This document shows, one piece after another, positions 48,748 to 59,364 of a stretch of DNA of 64,000 bases. The notes under the pieces were generated by a model. That model was not told where the DNA came from and did not search any database. It saw only the letters and a list, made by a program, of their open reading frames with translations. How positions within the stretch are numbered: the stretch's first letter is position 1; every line of letters starts with the position of its first letter. Made by a program: the position numbers and the translations under genes. Source of the stretch: Symbiodinium sp. CCMP2592 (taxonomy: Eukaryota > Sar > Dinophyceae > Suessiales > Symbiodiniaceae); assembly GCA_905221615.1 (NCBI GenBank), contig CAJNDT010004680.1, positions 62,001 to 126,000 on the forward strand. The letters run 5' to 3'.

Positions 48748-48862
48748 CGGAGGCCTCAAAAGGTGGGATGAAGGTAGGTGGGATATTCCCAAATAAGAGT
48801 CCTTATATAAGCGATCCTTAATTAATCCTACCTACCTTCATCCCACCTTTTGAGGCCTCCGA
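48748..48862. repeat. Foldback element F14, long near-perfect arms
   Basis: Arms TCGGAGGCCTCAAAAGGTGG / CCACCTTTTGAGGCCTCCGA continue inward through GATGAAGGTAGGT, about 38 bp each with one or two mismatches. Single copy here. Confidence 0.9.
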
Positions 48863-49722
48863 AGTGAGGTAGCGTGGCTTTTCTTGCTCAGGGGGGGCCT
48901 CAGGCTGCTCAGCCACACAAATTTCTTTCCAGATTTCCTGGCTACCGAAAGCCTTGCCGCAACCCTGAATAACCTACTTTGCTAGGGCTCCCTATTATGA
49001 TTTCCCTTGCGCAAGTCCATAAAAAGGTCTATAGGTTAATCAGGGCTAAGGTACACTCTCTAAACCCGATGAATCCTAAACCTTGCACCGCTGCACGCCG
49101 AAGGAACTGAAATCCTGAATCTCCCAGGGACTGTAAGAGGATACCCCTTACTGTTTCGTCCGGCCTTTACATCAAGCGCTAAGCCACCTTTTTGTCTCTA
49201 GGCCGTGCAGTTCTTGCAGCCTTAGTGGTCCAAAATTATGTGCGCTTGCTCTCAACTGCTAAGATACCAACCAAAGAATTCTTGATTAGATGGGTACTAG
49301 CCGCCTAAGGCTGGGATTTGAAGCAACAGTATCCACACAGGTCCAAATACAAATATTTACAAACAGAAGGGTACAGTACCCAGAACCCAGAAGAGCGGGC
49401 GTCGCCAACGCCGTGGGTAGGGAAACTGCACCTCTGCATCCAGGATCTCGACCTTACAGTCGAGTCGGTTTCGGGTTTTGGAAGTTTTGGGTCTATGGAA
49501 CCCTAAACCCTAGGTTCTTGAAAATTTCCTAGAAGCCCGGCTTAGGGGTGAGAGCTTTAGGTTTAGGGTTCTTGCCTCCTAGAGTTTAGGATCTAGGGCT
49601 GATTTCATGAGCAGGTCACTGTTACAGGAGCCATTGTACTGCAAGCCTCTTTTGTGTAAGCAGCTGGGCTTCGACAAAAACTCTGATGTCTGTGGCAACA
49701 CCGGCGGCCGGTCCCTAAACCC

Positions 49723-49805
49723 TACTTGGAGGTTCATGGGCAGTTATTCGCGGGGGTGATAAGTCCGCCAATGTGGGTTATAAGTACAGTTACCCTACGT
49801 ATAAT
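49723..49805. repeat. Foldback element F3, left part
   Basis: Left arm ACTTGGAGGTTCATGGGCAG and core; right arm missing. Confidence 0.7.
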
Positions 49806-49914
49806 ATTATAACCATACTTCTATCTACAGTCCCGTAAGACAGTCTGCCTGAAGCTGCAACCCCTCGTTTCGGGCTCGGGGTCTGCACAAAGAACCTTGT
49901 GCTTGATCGATGAA

Positions 49915-50036
49915 ATAAAATCCGAAACCCGAAACCTGCATACCAGGACCCCGGGAAAAATAACATCCGAAACCCGAAGCCTGCATAATAGGACCCCAAA
50001 AAAACCGAAATCCGAAACCTGTATACTAGGACCCCT
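49915..50036. repeat. Tandem repeat, three units of about 40-46 bp
   Basis: Units carry ATCCGAAACC...CCTGCATA and end RGGACCCC. Confidence 0.75.
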
Positions 50037-50312
50037 AATCACCTAGGAATCAACAGGGCTGCCTGTGGTATAGTGGAATGTTCTATCGGGAGCCTAAGAC
50101 CAGAAAAAGTGAGAAAGGGCCCTACTATAGTAATCTTAGAGTAAAACTTATAGTAACCTGTATAGTAACTGTTCCAGGAGCCTTTGAAGGAACTCTCAAA
50201 AGAACCCTTGAAGGGAACCCTCTGAGGAGGCTTCACAGTTTTGAAGAGCCCAGGGGCCGATCGTTGAACGCGAGAGCAGTTTAGGGTTTAGCGCTTGAGG
50301 CCTTGTGTTTCA

Positions 50313-50400
50313 GGGGACCCTACTTTAGTACCCTAAATAGTAGGATCCTCATAATAAGGACCCCAAGATACGATACCCCCTAATTTTCGGAAACTCCCAT
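50313..50400. repeat. Foldback element F4, left-truncated
   Basis: Core and right arm present. Ends 7 bp before an F8 copy. Confidence 0.75.
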
Positions 50401-50406
50401 TCGGCT

Positions 50407-50516
50407 AGGATGCCCAGTAACCTAGGAATAAAAAGGGCTCCCTTTTTGGTATTGGGTAACTTTATAAGGACACTAGGACTACAAAAAGGGAATAAGGGTA
50501 CTACTGGGCATCTTAG
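50407..50516. repeat. Foldback element F8, copy 2
   Basis: See copy at 22529. Ends AGGATGCCCAGTA / TACTGGGCATCTTA. Confidence 0.85.
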
Positions 50517-50638
50517 GTTTGGGGGTTGGACATCACTCAGGAGCCAACCAACGCCCCGACCGCGATGTTGTCGGCACCTCCCTCGCCGAGAAGCTTCTTG
50601 CACCTGATATCCTAAGGGGTCCTCGAGGGCTTAGGGAT

Positions 50639-50737
50639 TCGAAGTATCTACATGGATGAGACTTGCCCAAACCAAAATGGTAGGTTCCCAGTATAGAAAC
50701 CCTAGTCTCCACGATGCAAGTACTTGGGGCCCTTTGG
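50639..50737. repeat. Foldback element F10, diverged
   Basis: CCCAAACCAAAATGGTAGG core and GGGGCCCTTTGG end. Confidence 0.55.
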
Positions 50738-50889
50738 ATATTCAGGCTCTTCTTACAACCCTCAACACCCCAGTCCTAAGCTATTCCTCGACCACTTGAA
50801 ATCCTTGAATCTGTCGCTGGGAACAACAGCCATACGTCGCTTTGCCCCAATGCTAGGAACCTTATTGAGCAACCCAGGGTTCGAAGATC

Positions 50890-50997
50890 CATGTGGGTGG
50901 TTGTCAAAATTAGGGTACCTTTTTGGGCCCCATTTTAATACAGGGCCTAATATTTAGGGTACCCAAAAAAGGACCATAATTTTGCCAACTACCCATG
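50890..50997. repeat. Foldback element F5
   Basis: Arms CATGTGGGTGGTTGTCAAAA / TTTTGCCAACTACCCATG. Confidence 0.85.
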
Positions 50998-52552
50998 TAT
51001 TGAAATAGAACTCATATTCAAATTCCAGTTGCTCAGCTAAGTTACGCAACCCTTGGCTCCACCATCGGAGTTTCATAGTAGCACCCATATGAAGAACCCT
51101 AACTTGTCACAATCCGGAAATCTCTCTCTGGAGAAGAGACAAGGTTGCTACAAAACTACAGGAGCATTTTCCCGGATACCCCCGAAGCCCTACATAAGCC
51201 ATAACTTTTCGGCCTTCGAAGCTTTCGTGACCCTGAGATCTAAACCCAAGCAACCTCACGTCTATGCCGTCAGAAGCCCTCAAAATGGGAGAGCTCCATC
51301 CCCTGTGAACTTGAGAATGATCCTAGTTCGGATCCCAATTTCATTCATGGTCCATAGTTAAATTAAAGGGTGGCTTAGTATCCGTAATGATTCTGGATAG
51401 GGTTTGGAGGCCTCTTGTACCATAGTTTCTTAGGGAAGTCGGAGTGAAGTGCTACTGTACGGGGCTCTCTGGGTACCTACCAAGGCACACAGGAATCTCA
51501 GGAGTGCCCGCCGCTCGCCGCCGGAGCTGAGCGACCTTCTCAAGGCGTCTTCGTCTTGCCAAAAGAGGCCGTTAATGTAATGTGAGCGCTAAGGACCCTA
51601 AGACCGGTTTAGGGTGTAGGGTTGGGGGCCCTAAACCCTAAACCCTAAAGGCCCTAAAGAGTCATTTGGCAGCTGTTCAGGTTTCTATCTTCGGGAAGGT
51701 AATGATGACCGGAACCGTGTTTCTACCGGCTCCAAGTGTCCACTGATGCAATAACTCCGAGGCCAAGCCCAAGTCAACATGTTCACGTAAGCTCAAGGAT
51801 CTACACGCGGTGGAAGTGGAACTGACAAGATGCGCATTGTTTGACTACCACGACATTGGTCTATTTGTCACGAACTGCTTCCAAATTGATCTACACTGTC
51901 GCCGCTATCGAGCTCGTCGTTCTGCGACAACTCCAGGGCGCAGTCAGTTCATTTCAACATGAAAAGGCTGAAACCACAACCCTGCCACAGACAGAGTGCG
52001 AAAGCATCTGAGATTGCTTGTCCCAATCACACAGGGGCTGCAAGCACCTTGGGTTTAGGGTTAAGGGTTTACGGGGGGGCGTATGACGAAACTATTGCAA
52101 TCTGGGCAACATTCGTTCACTAAGTGAGTGCCCGAGTACTTGGCTCTCTCCCGCTGGCGGAATCTTAAGCTTTGTTGGTCTCCGATTCCTTTACTCCGCG
52201 CTGACGATGACGCTGCCCTCCGCACCCATCTAGAATCTAGACCCAAAGCCCTAAACTTAAACTCTAAACAGGGTGCGAGGGATCAGCAGTCCGTGGCTTG
52301 GGGCCTATCATAACGTTTCGGAGCTCAGAGTTTAGGATTGAAGGTTTTGTGGTTTGGGGTTTCCGCTTTGATACTTCCAGTTTACGGTTAAGGGGTGTGG
52401 ACCCCAAACCCACGACGCAACTCGAAAGTAAAGGCGTCAAGCCTCGAAGCTTTGGCCTGTTGTAACCGGCTCAACGGAGACATACCTTACGCGCGTGCTC
52501 ATGATACTTTCCCCATCGTGCTACACTATAGCACGCGAAAAAGTAGATAACT

Positions 52553-52672
52553 CTAATATAGGGGCCCTAAAAAGGGCCTTAATAATTAGAATAGGGTTTG
52601 GAATTATATGTTATACTATAACTATACATATGATAAGGAACCCCCCGAAATGGCATAGGTAAGTATAAAGGC
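52553..52672. repeat. Foldback element F13
   Basis: Left arm duplicated (GGGGCCCTAAAAAGGGCCTT); right arm diverged. Confidence 0.7.
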
Positions 52673-53504
52673 CGAGTATCCAGCCGAGGCTGGCTCAGGC
52701 TTGGTTTGTTTAAGGCGGCCTCGAGGGGCGGTGGTGGTGGCGGTGGTGGTGGTGGTGTCGGTGCTTGATTCCGGGACTTGAAAGAACTGAAACCTTCACC
52801 GAAGGCTTATAGGGCTTCCCAAACATGGCAATGCGGCCTCTGCCTCCTTCTTTCGCAAAGCTGCACATGCAGCATCTGCCTCCTACCAGGCTCGCGAACT
52901 ACCGACAGCGACGGGTTCAGGATGTACAGAGCTTAGCTTTGCTTAGCAACTGTGTCAAGCACCCGCAAATCAACCCGCAGCATCGAGGTACATTATGTAC
53001 TTGTTCTAATCCAACAGTTGACTATCAAAGGAGCCTTATATTACGGCTACCGGGGGTTTTTGCTCTTATAGTTATACAGTTAAAACAACGGCGAAACCTA
53101 GAATCTACGTGTTCTGAATTGAAGCGCACGCTGCAGCTCTTTGTTTACATCTTGCATTCTTCTTCTACTCCTGGTAAGACACGTCTAATCAACACCATCA
53201 CCACCTTTCCACTACACCATATTCGGAGGAAGTAAAGGGGCCTTCCTGCTATAGACCCCGAAAGTAGTGATGTTCGTAGTATAAAAACACCAGGTACCCG
53301 TGAAGTAAACCCTACAACATAGCCTTAACAATAAAACTCCTTAGGTCGAAAAAAAACCACCCCAGAGCCAGATACCTCCACGACTAGTAGCCATGCGCCC
53401 CTTTAGTCTGTACAATGTCACAAGCGCACCTAACCCTAAACCCTAAACTACAGAATTCCGAAAGCCCCGACATCCTGAACAAAGCCTCAAGCCCTCAACT
53501 TCCT

Positions 53505-53563
53505 CGCAACACGACGAGCCCGAGACAAGGCAAAAGGCGCCTGGAGAGCCTTGGCAAGTTCCT
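53505..53563 (-). CDS. Possible OPR-A-like coding fragment
   Basis: After acceptor GCTTGCAG the minus strand encodes ELAKALQAPFALSRARRVA, which shares the E-L-A-x-A-L spacing of module A but lacks the key tryptophan. Function unknown. Confidence 0.25.
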
Positions 53564-53626
53564 GCAAGCGGAAAGGGTCTTAGGGTTTAGTGATTTAAGG
53601 TTTTCAGATAGATTGCTCTGGGCTCT

Positions 53627-53742
53627 GCTTGGAGGTTCATGGGTAGTTAGCAGTGGAGGTATAAGTCCCCTAAGATGAGTTCGATGTAGACTTACCCTAC
53701 TTATAACCCTACTTATAACTACCCATGAAAGGACCTCCAAGT
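53627..53742. repeat. Foldback element F3
   Basis: Arms CTTGGAGGTTCATGGGTAGT / ACTACCCATGAAAGGACCTC. Confidence 0.85.
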
Positions 53743-53909
53743 GTCTTGTGGCTTTACTATGGGTCCCTGGTTGGGTCCGTCCCAGCCACTCCTCTTTAAG
53801 GGCCACAAGCTCGCCGTCGGATGCATCCGCGCTGTAACCTCTCAGGGCTGGTGGTTGAAGGTCCGGTTGATGGACTGTCAGTGTTTTGGCATTATAAACC
53901 CAATGTCTA

Positions 53910-53922
53910 CAAGAGAGAGGGA

Positions 53923-53966
<44 letters not shown>

Positions 53967-54007
53967 GAGAGACAAAGAGAGAGAGAGAGAGGGGGAGGGG
54001 GAGAGAT
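53910..54007. repeat. (GA)n microsatellite
   Basis: GAGAGA with a few interruptions, ending in G-rich sequence. Confidence 0.9.
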
Positions 54008-54191
54008 GTAAATATGTGATAAACTATATGCATAGTATACACACAACAGGGGCATCAGCGTTCCTCCGAATCTAATACACTGAGATGTCACCTCACACTG
54101 ACAATGTGGTTGTCACGAATCAGGAAGCGAACCAAGCAAACCTTGCGAACGATGGCCTTTGATGCGATGATACAGCAGCATCACTCCTGGT

Positions 54192-54367
54192 CCCCAGAGA
54201 GCCCAATACCCCTTAATTAAGGAATATAGCTTAAATCATAGTATTATGAAGCCCCTAATAATCTATTATAAGGTGTATATTCCTCAATTAAGGAATATAG
54301 CTTCAATCATAATATGAAGCCCCAAAGGAGCTAGCATCCTTAATACAGGGGTATTGGGCTCTCCTGG
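54192..54367. repeat. Foldback element F1, enlarged
   Basis: Good arms. The core is repeated, giving about 176 bp. Confidence 0.8.
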
Positions 54368-55037
54368 TCTCAGAAAATTGAACTCAAGATCTCCTACACC
54401 GAATTGAAGTCCACAGCGGGTTCGGTTTAGGGTTTTGGGTTCCTTGCTCGCATCGAAAGATATCGAAAGATGTTCACAGATCTGGCTCTCAGCTGCAAAA
54501 CCAAATACAGAAATCCAGAAGGAGCTCCGAGCTAATATAGAAGCCTGAATAATTAGTGATGCTTCCCTAAGGGCTCCTGGCCATAAATATGGTATAGTAT
54601 GCTATGCCCCATGCAAACCTTTTTGTAATCATCAACTCCCCACCCCCGTACTACTAGTAACCAACCTTTTGAAGCCTTATGAAGGAACCCTTGAAAGGAA
54701 CCTTCTTCTAAAGGCCAATCATTGAAGCTCCTATATTTTCGTACTGAAGGATAAGCCGGTTACAATCCTCCAACTAACTATTCGTATTGAAGGTTACCTG
54801 AACCCGAAACTCACACGAACAAAACTAAATCGTAGACCGCTAAACTCCTCAAACCCACCTCCTCCAGACTGGCTGAAAGCTCCGGGCACCTTGGAAAGGT
54901 CTGTGGAATCGGGGTTTTGCCAGTTACTTCAAGGGTTGACATATGTGTGACCCTGCGGCCTCTAAAAGGGTTGCTGCATACAGCCGTCCCTGCAAGGGGC
55001 ATGGCGACTCTATGGGTTCTATAAGAGTTCATGTACC

Positions 55038-55144
55038 CGAAGGGTCCTTTGTACTGTTATGGGGGATACTTCCCTAAGTCATAATAGTAATGCCTAATAT
55101 GGAAACCCTACATTCCACTATATCGGTACATTGGACCCTTTGGG
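55038..55144. repeat. Foldback element F10
   Basis: Arms CGAAGGGTCCTTTGTACTG / CGGTACATTGGACCCTTTGG. Confidence 0.8.
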
Positions 55145-55230
55145 GTGACGATTTCTGTGAGGGTTGCTGCTGCAGGGTTTGACAGGGCTTTGGCTTCTGG
55201 ATTTGCTGGGTTGGGGATAAGGCGGATAAG

Positions 55231-55328
55231 GCTTACCCTAAGGCCCCAAAGTAGTTCCGTTTTGGGGTTCATATATAGAATCCTATAAGGTAATCACAAA
55301 AAGAAACTACTTTGGGGCCTACGGGTAG
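55231..55328. repeat. Foldback element F6
   Basis: Arms TACCCTAAGGCCCCAAAGTA / TACTTTGGGGCCTACGGGTA. Confidence 0.85.
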
Positions 55329-55639
55329 GGACAGGTTTTTACTGTTCTGAAACTTCACATGCACCCGGGCTTGGGCTCGATCATGCACCTTCAGCCAGAA
55401 CCCTTACCCCCTGCCGTTTTGCTCCAGGCTTCGTGTACCTAAACTGGTACACCCTAAGCCTTAAGCCAAAACAGAGCCTCCTAAATGTACGGTAAACTAG
55501 AAAAGCCATGAACCCCAAACTCCGTATACCTGAAACCCCTCATCGGCACCGCAGTTGACAGGGAAGCTGCCTCGAGGCCATGCAAGCGACAAAGCTGCTT
55601 CGCCAACTTCACCTGTGCAAGCTCCGAGGATCTCTTTCG

Positions 55640-55775
55640 GGTGTTAGGGTTTAAAGGTTAGGATTTAGGGGTCTAGGGGTTTGAGGTTTTAGGGGATTGA
55701 GGTTTAGGGGTTTAGGGCTTTTAGTGGTTTAGGGTTTAAGGGTTTGGGGGTTTAGGGGTTTAGAGTTTAAACTCA
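55640..55775. repeat. Degenerate telomere-like stretch
   Basis: Mixed TTTAGGG and TTTAGGGG words. Confidence 0.7.
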
Positions 55776-56013
55776 GTTGCTCTAACCCGCCACTCCATCC
55801 AAATGAAGGCACACTTTGGAGTTTAGGGTTGGGACGCCTGTGGCTTAGAGCTTATGATAGGGTTTAGCAATGTAGCATTTATGCCTTTAAGGCTCCATGC
55901 CACGGAGGGTTTACCGAGCATTTAAAATGTACCAACCGTTTTTGCATCAGGACTTGTGCAATCGCCTCAATGTTTGAGCAACACAGAGGTTCAGACATCA
56001 GGACTGATATCTC

Positions 56014-56594
56014 TCATGCCTTGCTCAAAACACGCGAAGGGACAATCTGGAAAACACAAACTCGACCCATAGCCAGTTGCGAAAAATGCACATCACGAAA
56101 GGAAGTCAAGTAACCATCAGCTGCTTGACTGGACACCAAGAGCTGGCAGGACAGTTGATCCCCCATCATAGCCAAATCACACAGACATGACTCTAGACAC
56201 TCCTGGGCATAACACCGCCTCAGCATGCAAGAAATCGCCTTAGAATTGCTGATGCCCAAGGGACCACAACAGCGTACGACATCGGCGATTCTAAGCCAAA
56301 GAATCTCATGCTTCAGAGGTCGATCCCAAGACGACCACGACGTGGGATAGTTGCAGGTGTGCGGCAGCAACTCCAGGTCAACATGTTTTGACCTACAGCT
56401 TTCCGAGTCCAACGATCCTCTGCCTTCTGCCCCAACATGGCTTCAATCTCTGGCAGTCGGTCAGGCTCAGCAGGAAAGGGCATGTTGTAAAAAAGTGCAA
56501 ACTGCTTAAACAAGCCACTGCAGGGGTGTTCTCCCAGACCCTGCACGACGGCCACGAAAATCACGAATGCCACCGAGCAACGAAGCCCGTGCAA
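56014..56594 (-). pseudogene. Unrecognised open region with a frame switch
   Basis: Two long open stretches on the minus strand overlap in different frames: 56594-56313 (93 codons, includes MPFPAEPDRLPEIEAMLGQK) and 56412-56014 (132 codons, includes LWLRIADVVRCCGPLG and DLAMMGDQLSCQLLVSS). Together they span 580 bp with no foldback and little low-complexity sequence. This could be one old coding sequence, perhaps from a mobile element, broken by an indel between 56313 and 56412. I do not recognise the family. Chance openness cannot be excluded. Confidence 0.35.
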
Positions 56595-56680
56595 GGTGAT
56601 CGAAGGGTCGTCGCAACAAGTGTCCCAAGTAACCCCATTTGCGTACTAGCCACTGATGTGCGCAGGACCTAAGCCCTACC

Positions 56681-56781
56681 AGGAGGCTCCATAGTGGTTC
56701 CTGTGTGTGGTTCACATTGAGAATCCTAAAGCCTATAAGGTCATCCCAAACAGTAACTATTATTATGGAGCCTATGGGTAA
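56681..56781. repeat. Foldback element F6
   Basis: GGCTCCATAGTGGTTCC left arm and TATGGAGCCTATGGG right arm. Confidence 0.75.
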
Positions 56782-57056
56782 ACCCTAAGCCCAGTTTTAC
56801 AGCACTTAATATGGGTTATATGTAAGGCTCCTGGCGGGTTCTATAGGGTTAGGGTTTAGGGGAGTTACAAGTGGGGTTACAAGTCCCGTAACGGCCGATA
56901 ACCCCTCAAAAAACCCACCCAACAAACCCACCCTTTGCAACAGGCTTCGTACTTCGCCTGGAGTCGGTCGCCTCTGAAACCCAGCACAACCCACCCTGAA
57001 CCCTAAACCCATGAACCCTTAAAAACACCTAACCACATAAGCCCTGAACTAAACCC

Positions 57057-57165
57057 TACTTGGAGGGGCAGGGTAGTAAGTATGGTTATAAGTAGAGTTA
57101 TAAGTACCCGAAATGGAGTTACCTCACTTATAACCCTACTTACCAAGTCCCCTGCCCCTCCAAGT
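57057..57165. repeat. Foldback element F3 subtype
   Basis: Arms ACTTGGAGGGGCAGGG / CCCTGCCCCTCCAAGT. Joined directly to an F4 copy. Confidence 0.85.
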
Positions 57166-57268
57166 GGGAATTCCCGAAAATTAGGGGTACTGTATTTGGG
57201 GGTATTATAATAAGGATCCTACTATTTAGGGTACTATATTTGGGTCCCCTAATTGTCGGAAACTCCCA
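57165..57268. repeat. Foldback element F4
   Basis: Arms TGGGAATTCCCGAAAATTAG / CTAATTGTCGGAAACTCCCA. Confidence 0.85.
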
Positions 57269-57431
57269 AGTAAGAAAGCCGCCCAGGGCGTCGTTTAGCG
57301 CCTCCGGGTCTCTCAGTGGCTTCGGCAGTTTCGACGCCTCGGGAGCTCTTGGGCTTGGGGTTTGGGGCTTAGAATCAGAAAAAGGGGGTCTTACGAATTA
57401 GAATAGGGTTCCTTTTAAAGGGTGTATGATG

Positions 57432-57542
57432 GGGGTGTGTTTAGTATAGGGGCCTCAATGGTTAGAATAGGGTTTTTGGGTCTATTGTATGATAACCATA
57501 AGGAGGACCCGCCCACAATAGTATTGGTAATTACTTAGGCCA
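57432..57542. repeat. Foldback element F13
   Basis: ATAGGGGCCTCAATGGTTAG left, GGTAATTACTTAGGCC right. Confidence 0.75.
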
Positions 57543-58271
57543 GTGTGCTATAAGGCTTTTAGAGCTAGTTTGTGGGGCCTAGGGCTTAACGTATAGCGTT
57601 TATAGGGCTTGTAGGGTTTATATGGCTTAAAGCTTATGGGCTTGACAGGGTTTATAGGGCTTACTGTCGAGCCTTTAGGGGCCTCTGTTTTTTAATCTCC
57701 ATTTCTATGAAGCCTGCAGGTCTGGGGCTCGAGTTTTGGGACTTTTCAGCGCTCGCTCACAACAGAGACAAGCTTTTTCGGGTGGGGCTTGGGGCTTTTT
57801 CCGAGTTCTGGGTTCAGGGTTGTTAGGGGTTAGAGTGCTCAACAGTTTGACGCTCGCACTCGGACAAAGCCAGGCTTCGGGGCTTCGGCGCTCACGCTCG
57901 GACGGACCAGGCGAGGCATGTGGCTCGAGGTCTGCACTGGAGTGAAACCATTCCGATGGGTTTGTGGGTCGCGAAACCCAATTCTCCGTAAGCATACAAC
58001 CTAGAACAACAAGAAACCAAACTCCCACTGAGTTCTTCCATCAGGCAGGTACCTAGTTGAAGATCTCAGCCACTACGCCAAAGCCGATCACAAACATCGG
58101 GTCAAGGCGTACAGGGGTTTGGACTCGCACTAGGACACAGGAATCACCGCTTAGGGGATGGAGGAGGCTACTGTCGCTACTCTGCACACTCGAAACTTGA
58201 CTTATTCTCCATGCGGCGATGCGACAGCAACTGAATTTTATCAGGTTGCTGCTTTTGTTCTTCAGAAGGAG

Positions 58272-58860
58272 CTATAAGCCTCTGAAACAAGCGGTTGAGG
58301 TCTGCAGCAAACTCGCGATTTCGACATGGTCCTTGTTAATGGCCGTTATCAAAGCTGTGCGGCCGGAGTTGTCTATCACATCCGGGTTGGCACCGGCTTG
58401 CAGCAGCAAGTGCAAGATCTCGAATCCGCCTGCGAAGGACGCCATCATCACCGCTTTTATCGGTCAGGTCCTTATCGGCATCGGCTTCTAGGAGTAGGCT
58501 CACTACTTCGGCGTGGCGTCTGGAAGATGCAAACATTAAAGCTGTGCAGCCGTTGCCGTCTGCCAAATCCTTATCCGCACCGGACTCAAGCAGCCAGCAG
58601 ACGACCTCCACATAACCTCTGCTAGATGCGAGCATCAAGGCATCGCTGCGGACCTCTTTCTCGGGGCCGGCTTCGAGCAGCACGCGAACGATTTCGACTT
58701 GACCTGCGCCAGATGCTATCATCAAAGCTGTGCGGCCGTCGTAGCCTGCCAGCTCTGGATCGGCATCGGCTGCAGCTTCCAGCAGCAAGCTGATGATGTC
58801 GACATCATTTGCCTCAAGTGCTAAACTGAAAGCTCTGCGGCCAGTGGACGCATTCGGATC
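58272..58860 (-). pseudogene. Ankyrin-repeat coding block
   Basis: About five ankyrin repeats with the usual G-x-T-A-L and V-x-x-L-L-x-A-G-A pattern. The reading frame shifts near 58447 (DKSG into MMASFAGGFEIL). It ends IASLLQTSTACFRGL stop. Confidence 0.75.
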
Positions 58861-58923
58861 TTAGGGTTTAGGGTTTAGGGGTTTAGGGTTTAGGGTTTAA
58901 GGTTTAGGGTTTAGGGTTTAGGG
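58861..58923. repeat. Telomere-heptamer block inside the ankyrin coding region
   Basis: 63 bp made of nine TTTAGGG-like units (one of 8 bp, one of 6 bp, one TTTAAGG). Removing exactly these 63 bp joins VESFLQ to DPNASTGRR in frame. It has no GT-AG style edges, so insertion is more likely than an intron. Confidence 0.7.
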
Positions 58924-59002
58924 TTGCAGAAAGGACTCCACCCAGGACAGCGAGGCAAGATCTTCCTGGGAGACGTCGAGCTTCGGAGGATCTGCGAAAG
59001 TC
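58924..59002 (-). pseudogene. Exon 2 of the Ubl-ankyrin gene
   Basis: Encodes TFADPPKLDVSQEDLASLSW then VESFLQ, where the telomere block cuts in and gives an immediate stop (CCC TAA). Confidence 0.6.
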
Positions 59003-59086
59003 CTTAGTTCATGGTTGGGATAGGATCAACACTTTAATTTCTTATCCTTATTAGGTTTAAGTACCCATAAAAATGTAAAATGTTAC
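59003..59086 (-). other. 84-bp GT-AG intron of the Ubl-ankyrin gene
   Basis: Begins GTAACA and ends CTAAG followed by G. Splicing keeps frame from LLLTFVIVG to TFADPPKLD. It is the only intron in the window short enough to define fully. Confidence 0.65.
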
Positions 59087-59320
59087 CCAACTATGACAAA
59101 GGTCAATAGAAGCAGATCCAAGTCCATTGGAGACTCCAGCTTGACAGAATCCTCCAAAGTCTCGCCATGAAGAAGGACCCTCTGCCTGAATCGGGAGAGT
59201 CCACGCAGCTGATGAAGGTACCGCTTCAAGCTTCTCACGTCTTCTATCTCCTCGACAGGTATGCCCACTTCTTCGCCGGCCAGGGAACTCAAACTTGCAG
59301 CCGATCCGAACCTTGATCCA
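59087..59320 (-). pseudogene. Exon 1: ubiquitin-like domain
   Basis: Starts near WIKVRIGCKF and, after a one-base frame change around 59281-59291, continues LAGEEVGIPVEEIEDVR and on through the Ubl fold. It ends at a GTAACA donor. Confidence 0.65.
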
Positions 59321-59356
59321 CTCGTGTAGCAGTCGTAGCAGTTTTTCGTCATCCAC

Positions 59357-59364
59357 GTAGTAGC

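Larger units (their letters stand above)
47700..58270. other. Gap: mostly foldbacks and telomere-like DNA
   Basis: Holds copies of F14, F3, F4, F8, F10, F5, F13, F1 and F6, tandem repeats and a GA run. Repeat-poor stretches at about 51660-52020 and 55900-56640 could hide coding sequence; the latter is listed separately. On the minus strand, 51480-51580 is open and encodes ALRRSLSSGGERRALLRFL, unrecognised. Confidence 0.5.
58272..59320 (-). pseudogene. Ubiquitin-like plus ankyrin-repeat gene, disrupted
   Basis: Read 5' to 3': a ubiquitin-like domain (59320-59087) with VRSLKRYLHQLRG, FRQRVLLHGETLEDSVKLES and PMDLDLLLLTF; an 84-bp GT-AG intron (59086-59003); a second exon encoding FADPPKLDVSQEDL and WVESFLQ; a telomere-heptamer block; then ankyrin repeats with GRTALMIASGAGQVEIVRVL, GYVEVVCWLLESGADKDLA and ALMFASSRRHAEVVSLLLEA. 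Dinoflagellates have many such Ubl-ankyrin proteins, probably protein-interaction scaffolds. Damage: a frameshift in the Ubl domain near 59281-59291, the heptamer insertion and a frameshift near 58447, after which the frame continues as FEILHLLLQAGANPD to a stop at 58272. No start codon is clear where M-I-K-V-R-I is expected (TGG ATC at 59320-59315). Confidence 0.75.

Noticed and set aside
53495..54091. Minus-strand 198-codon open frame
   Set aside because: It spans an F3 hairpin and a GA microsatellite; only the short 53505-53563 piece looks protein-like.
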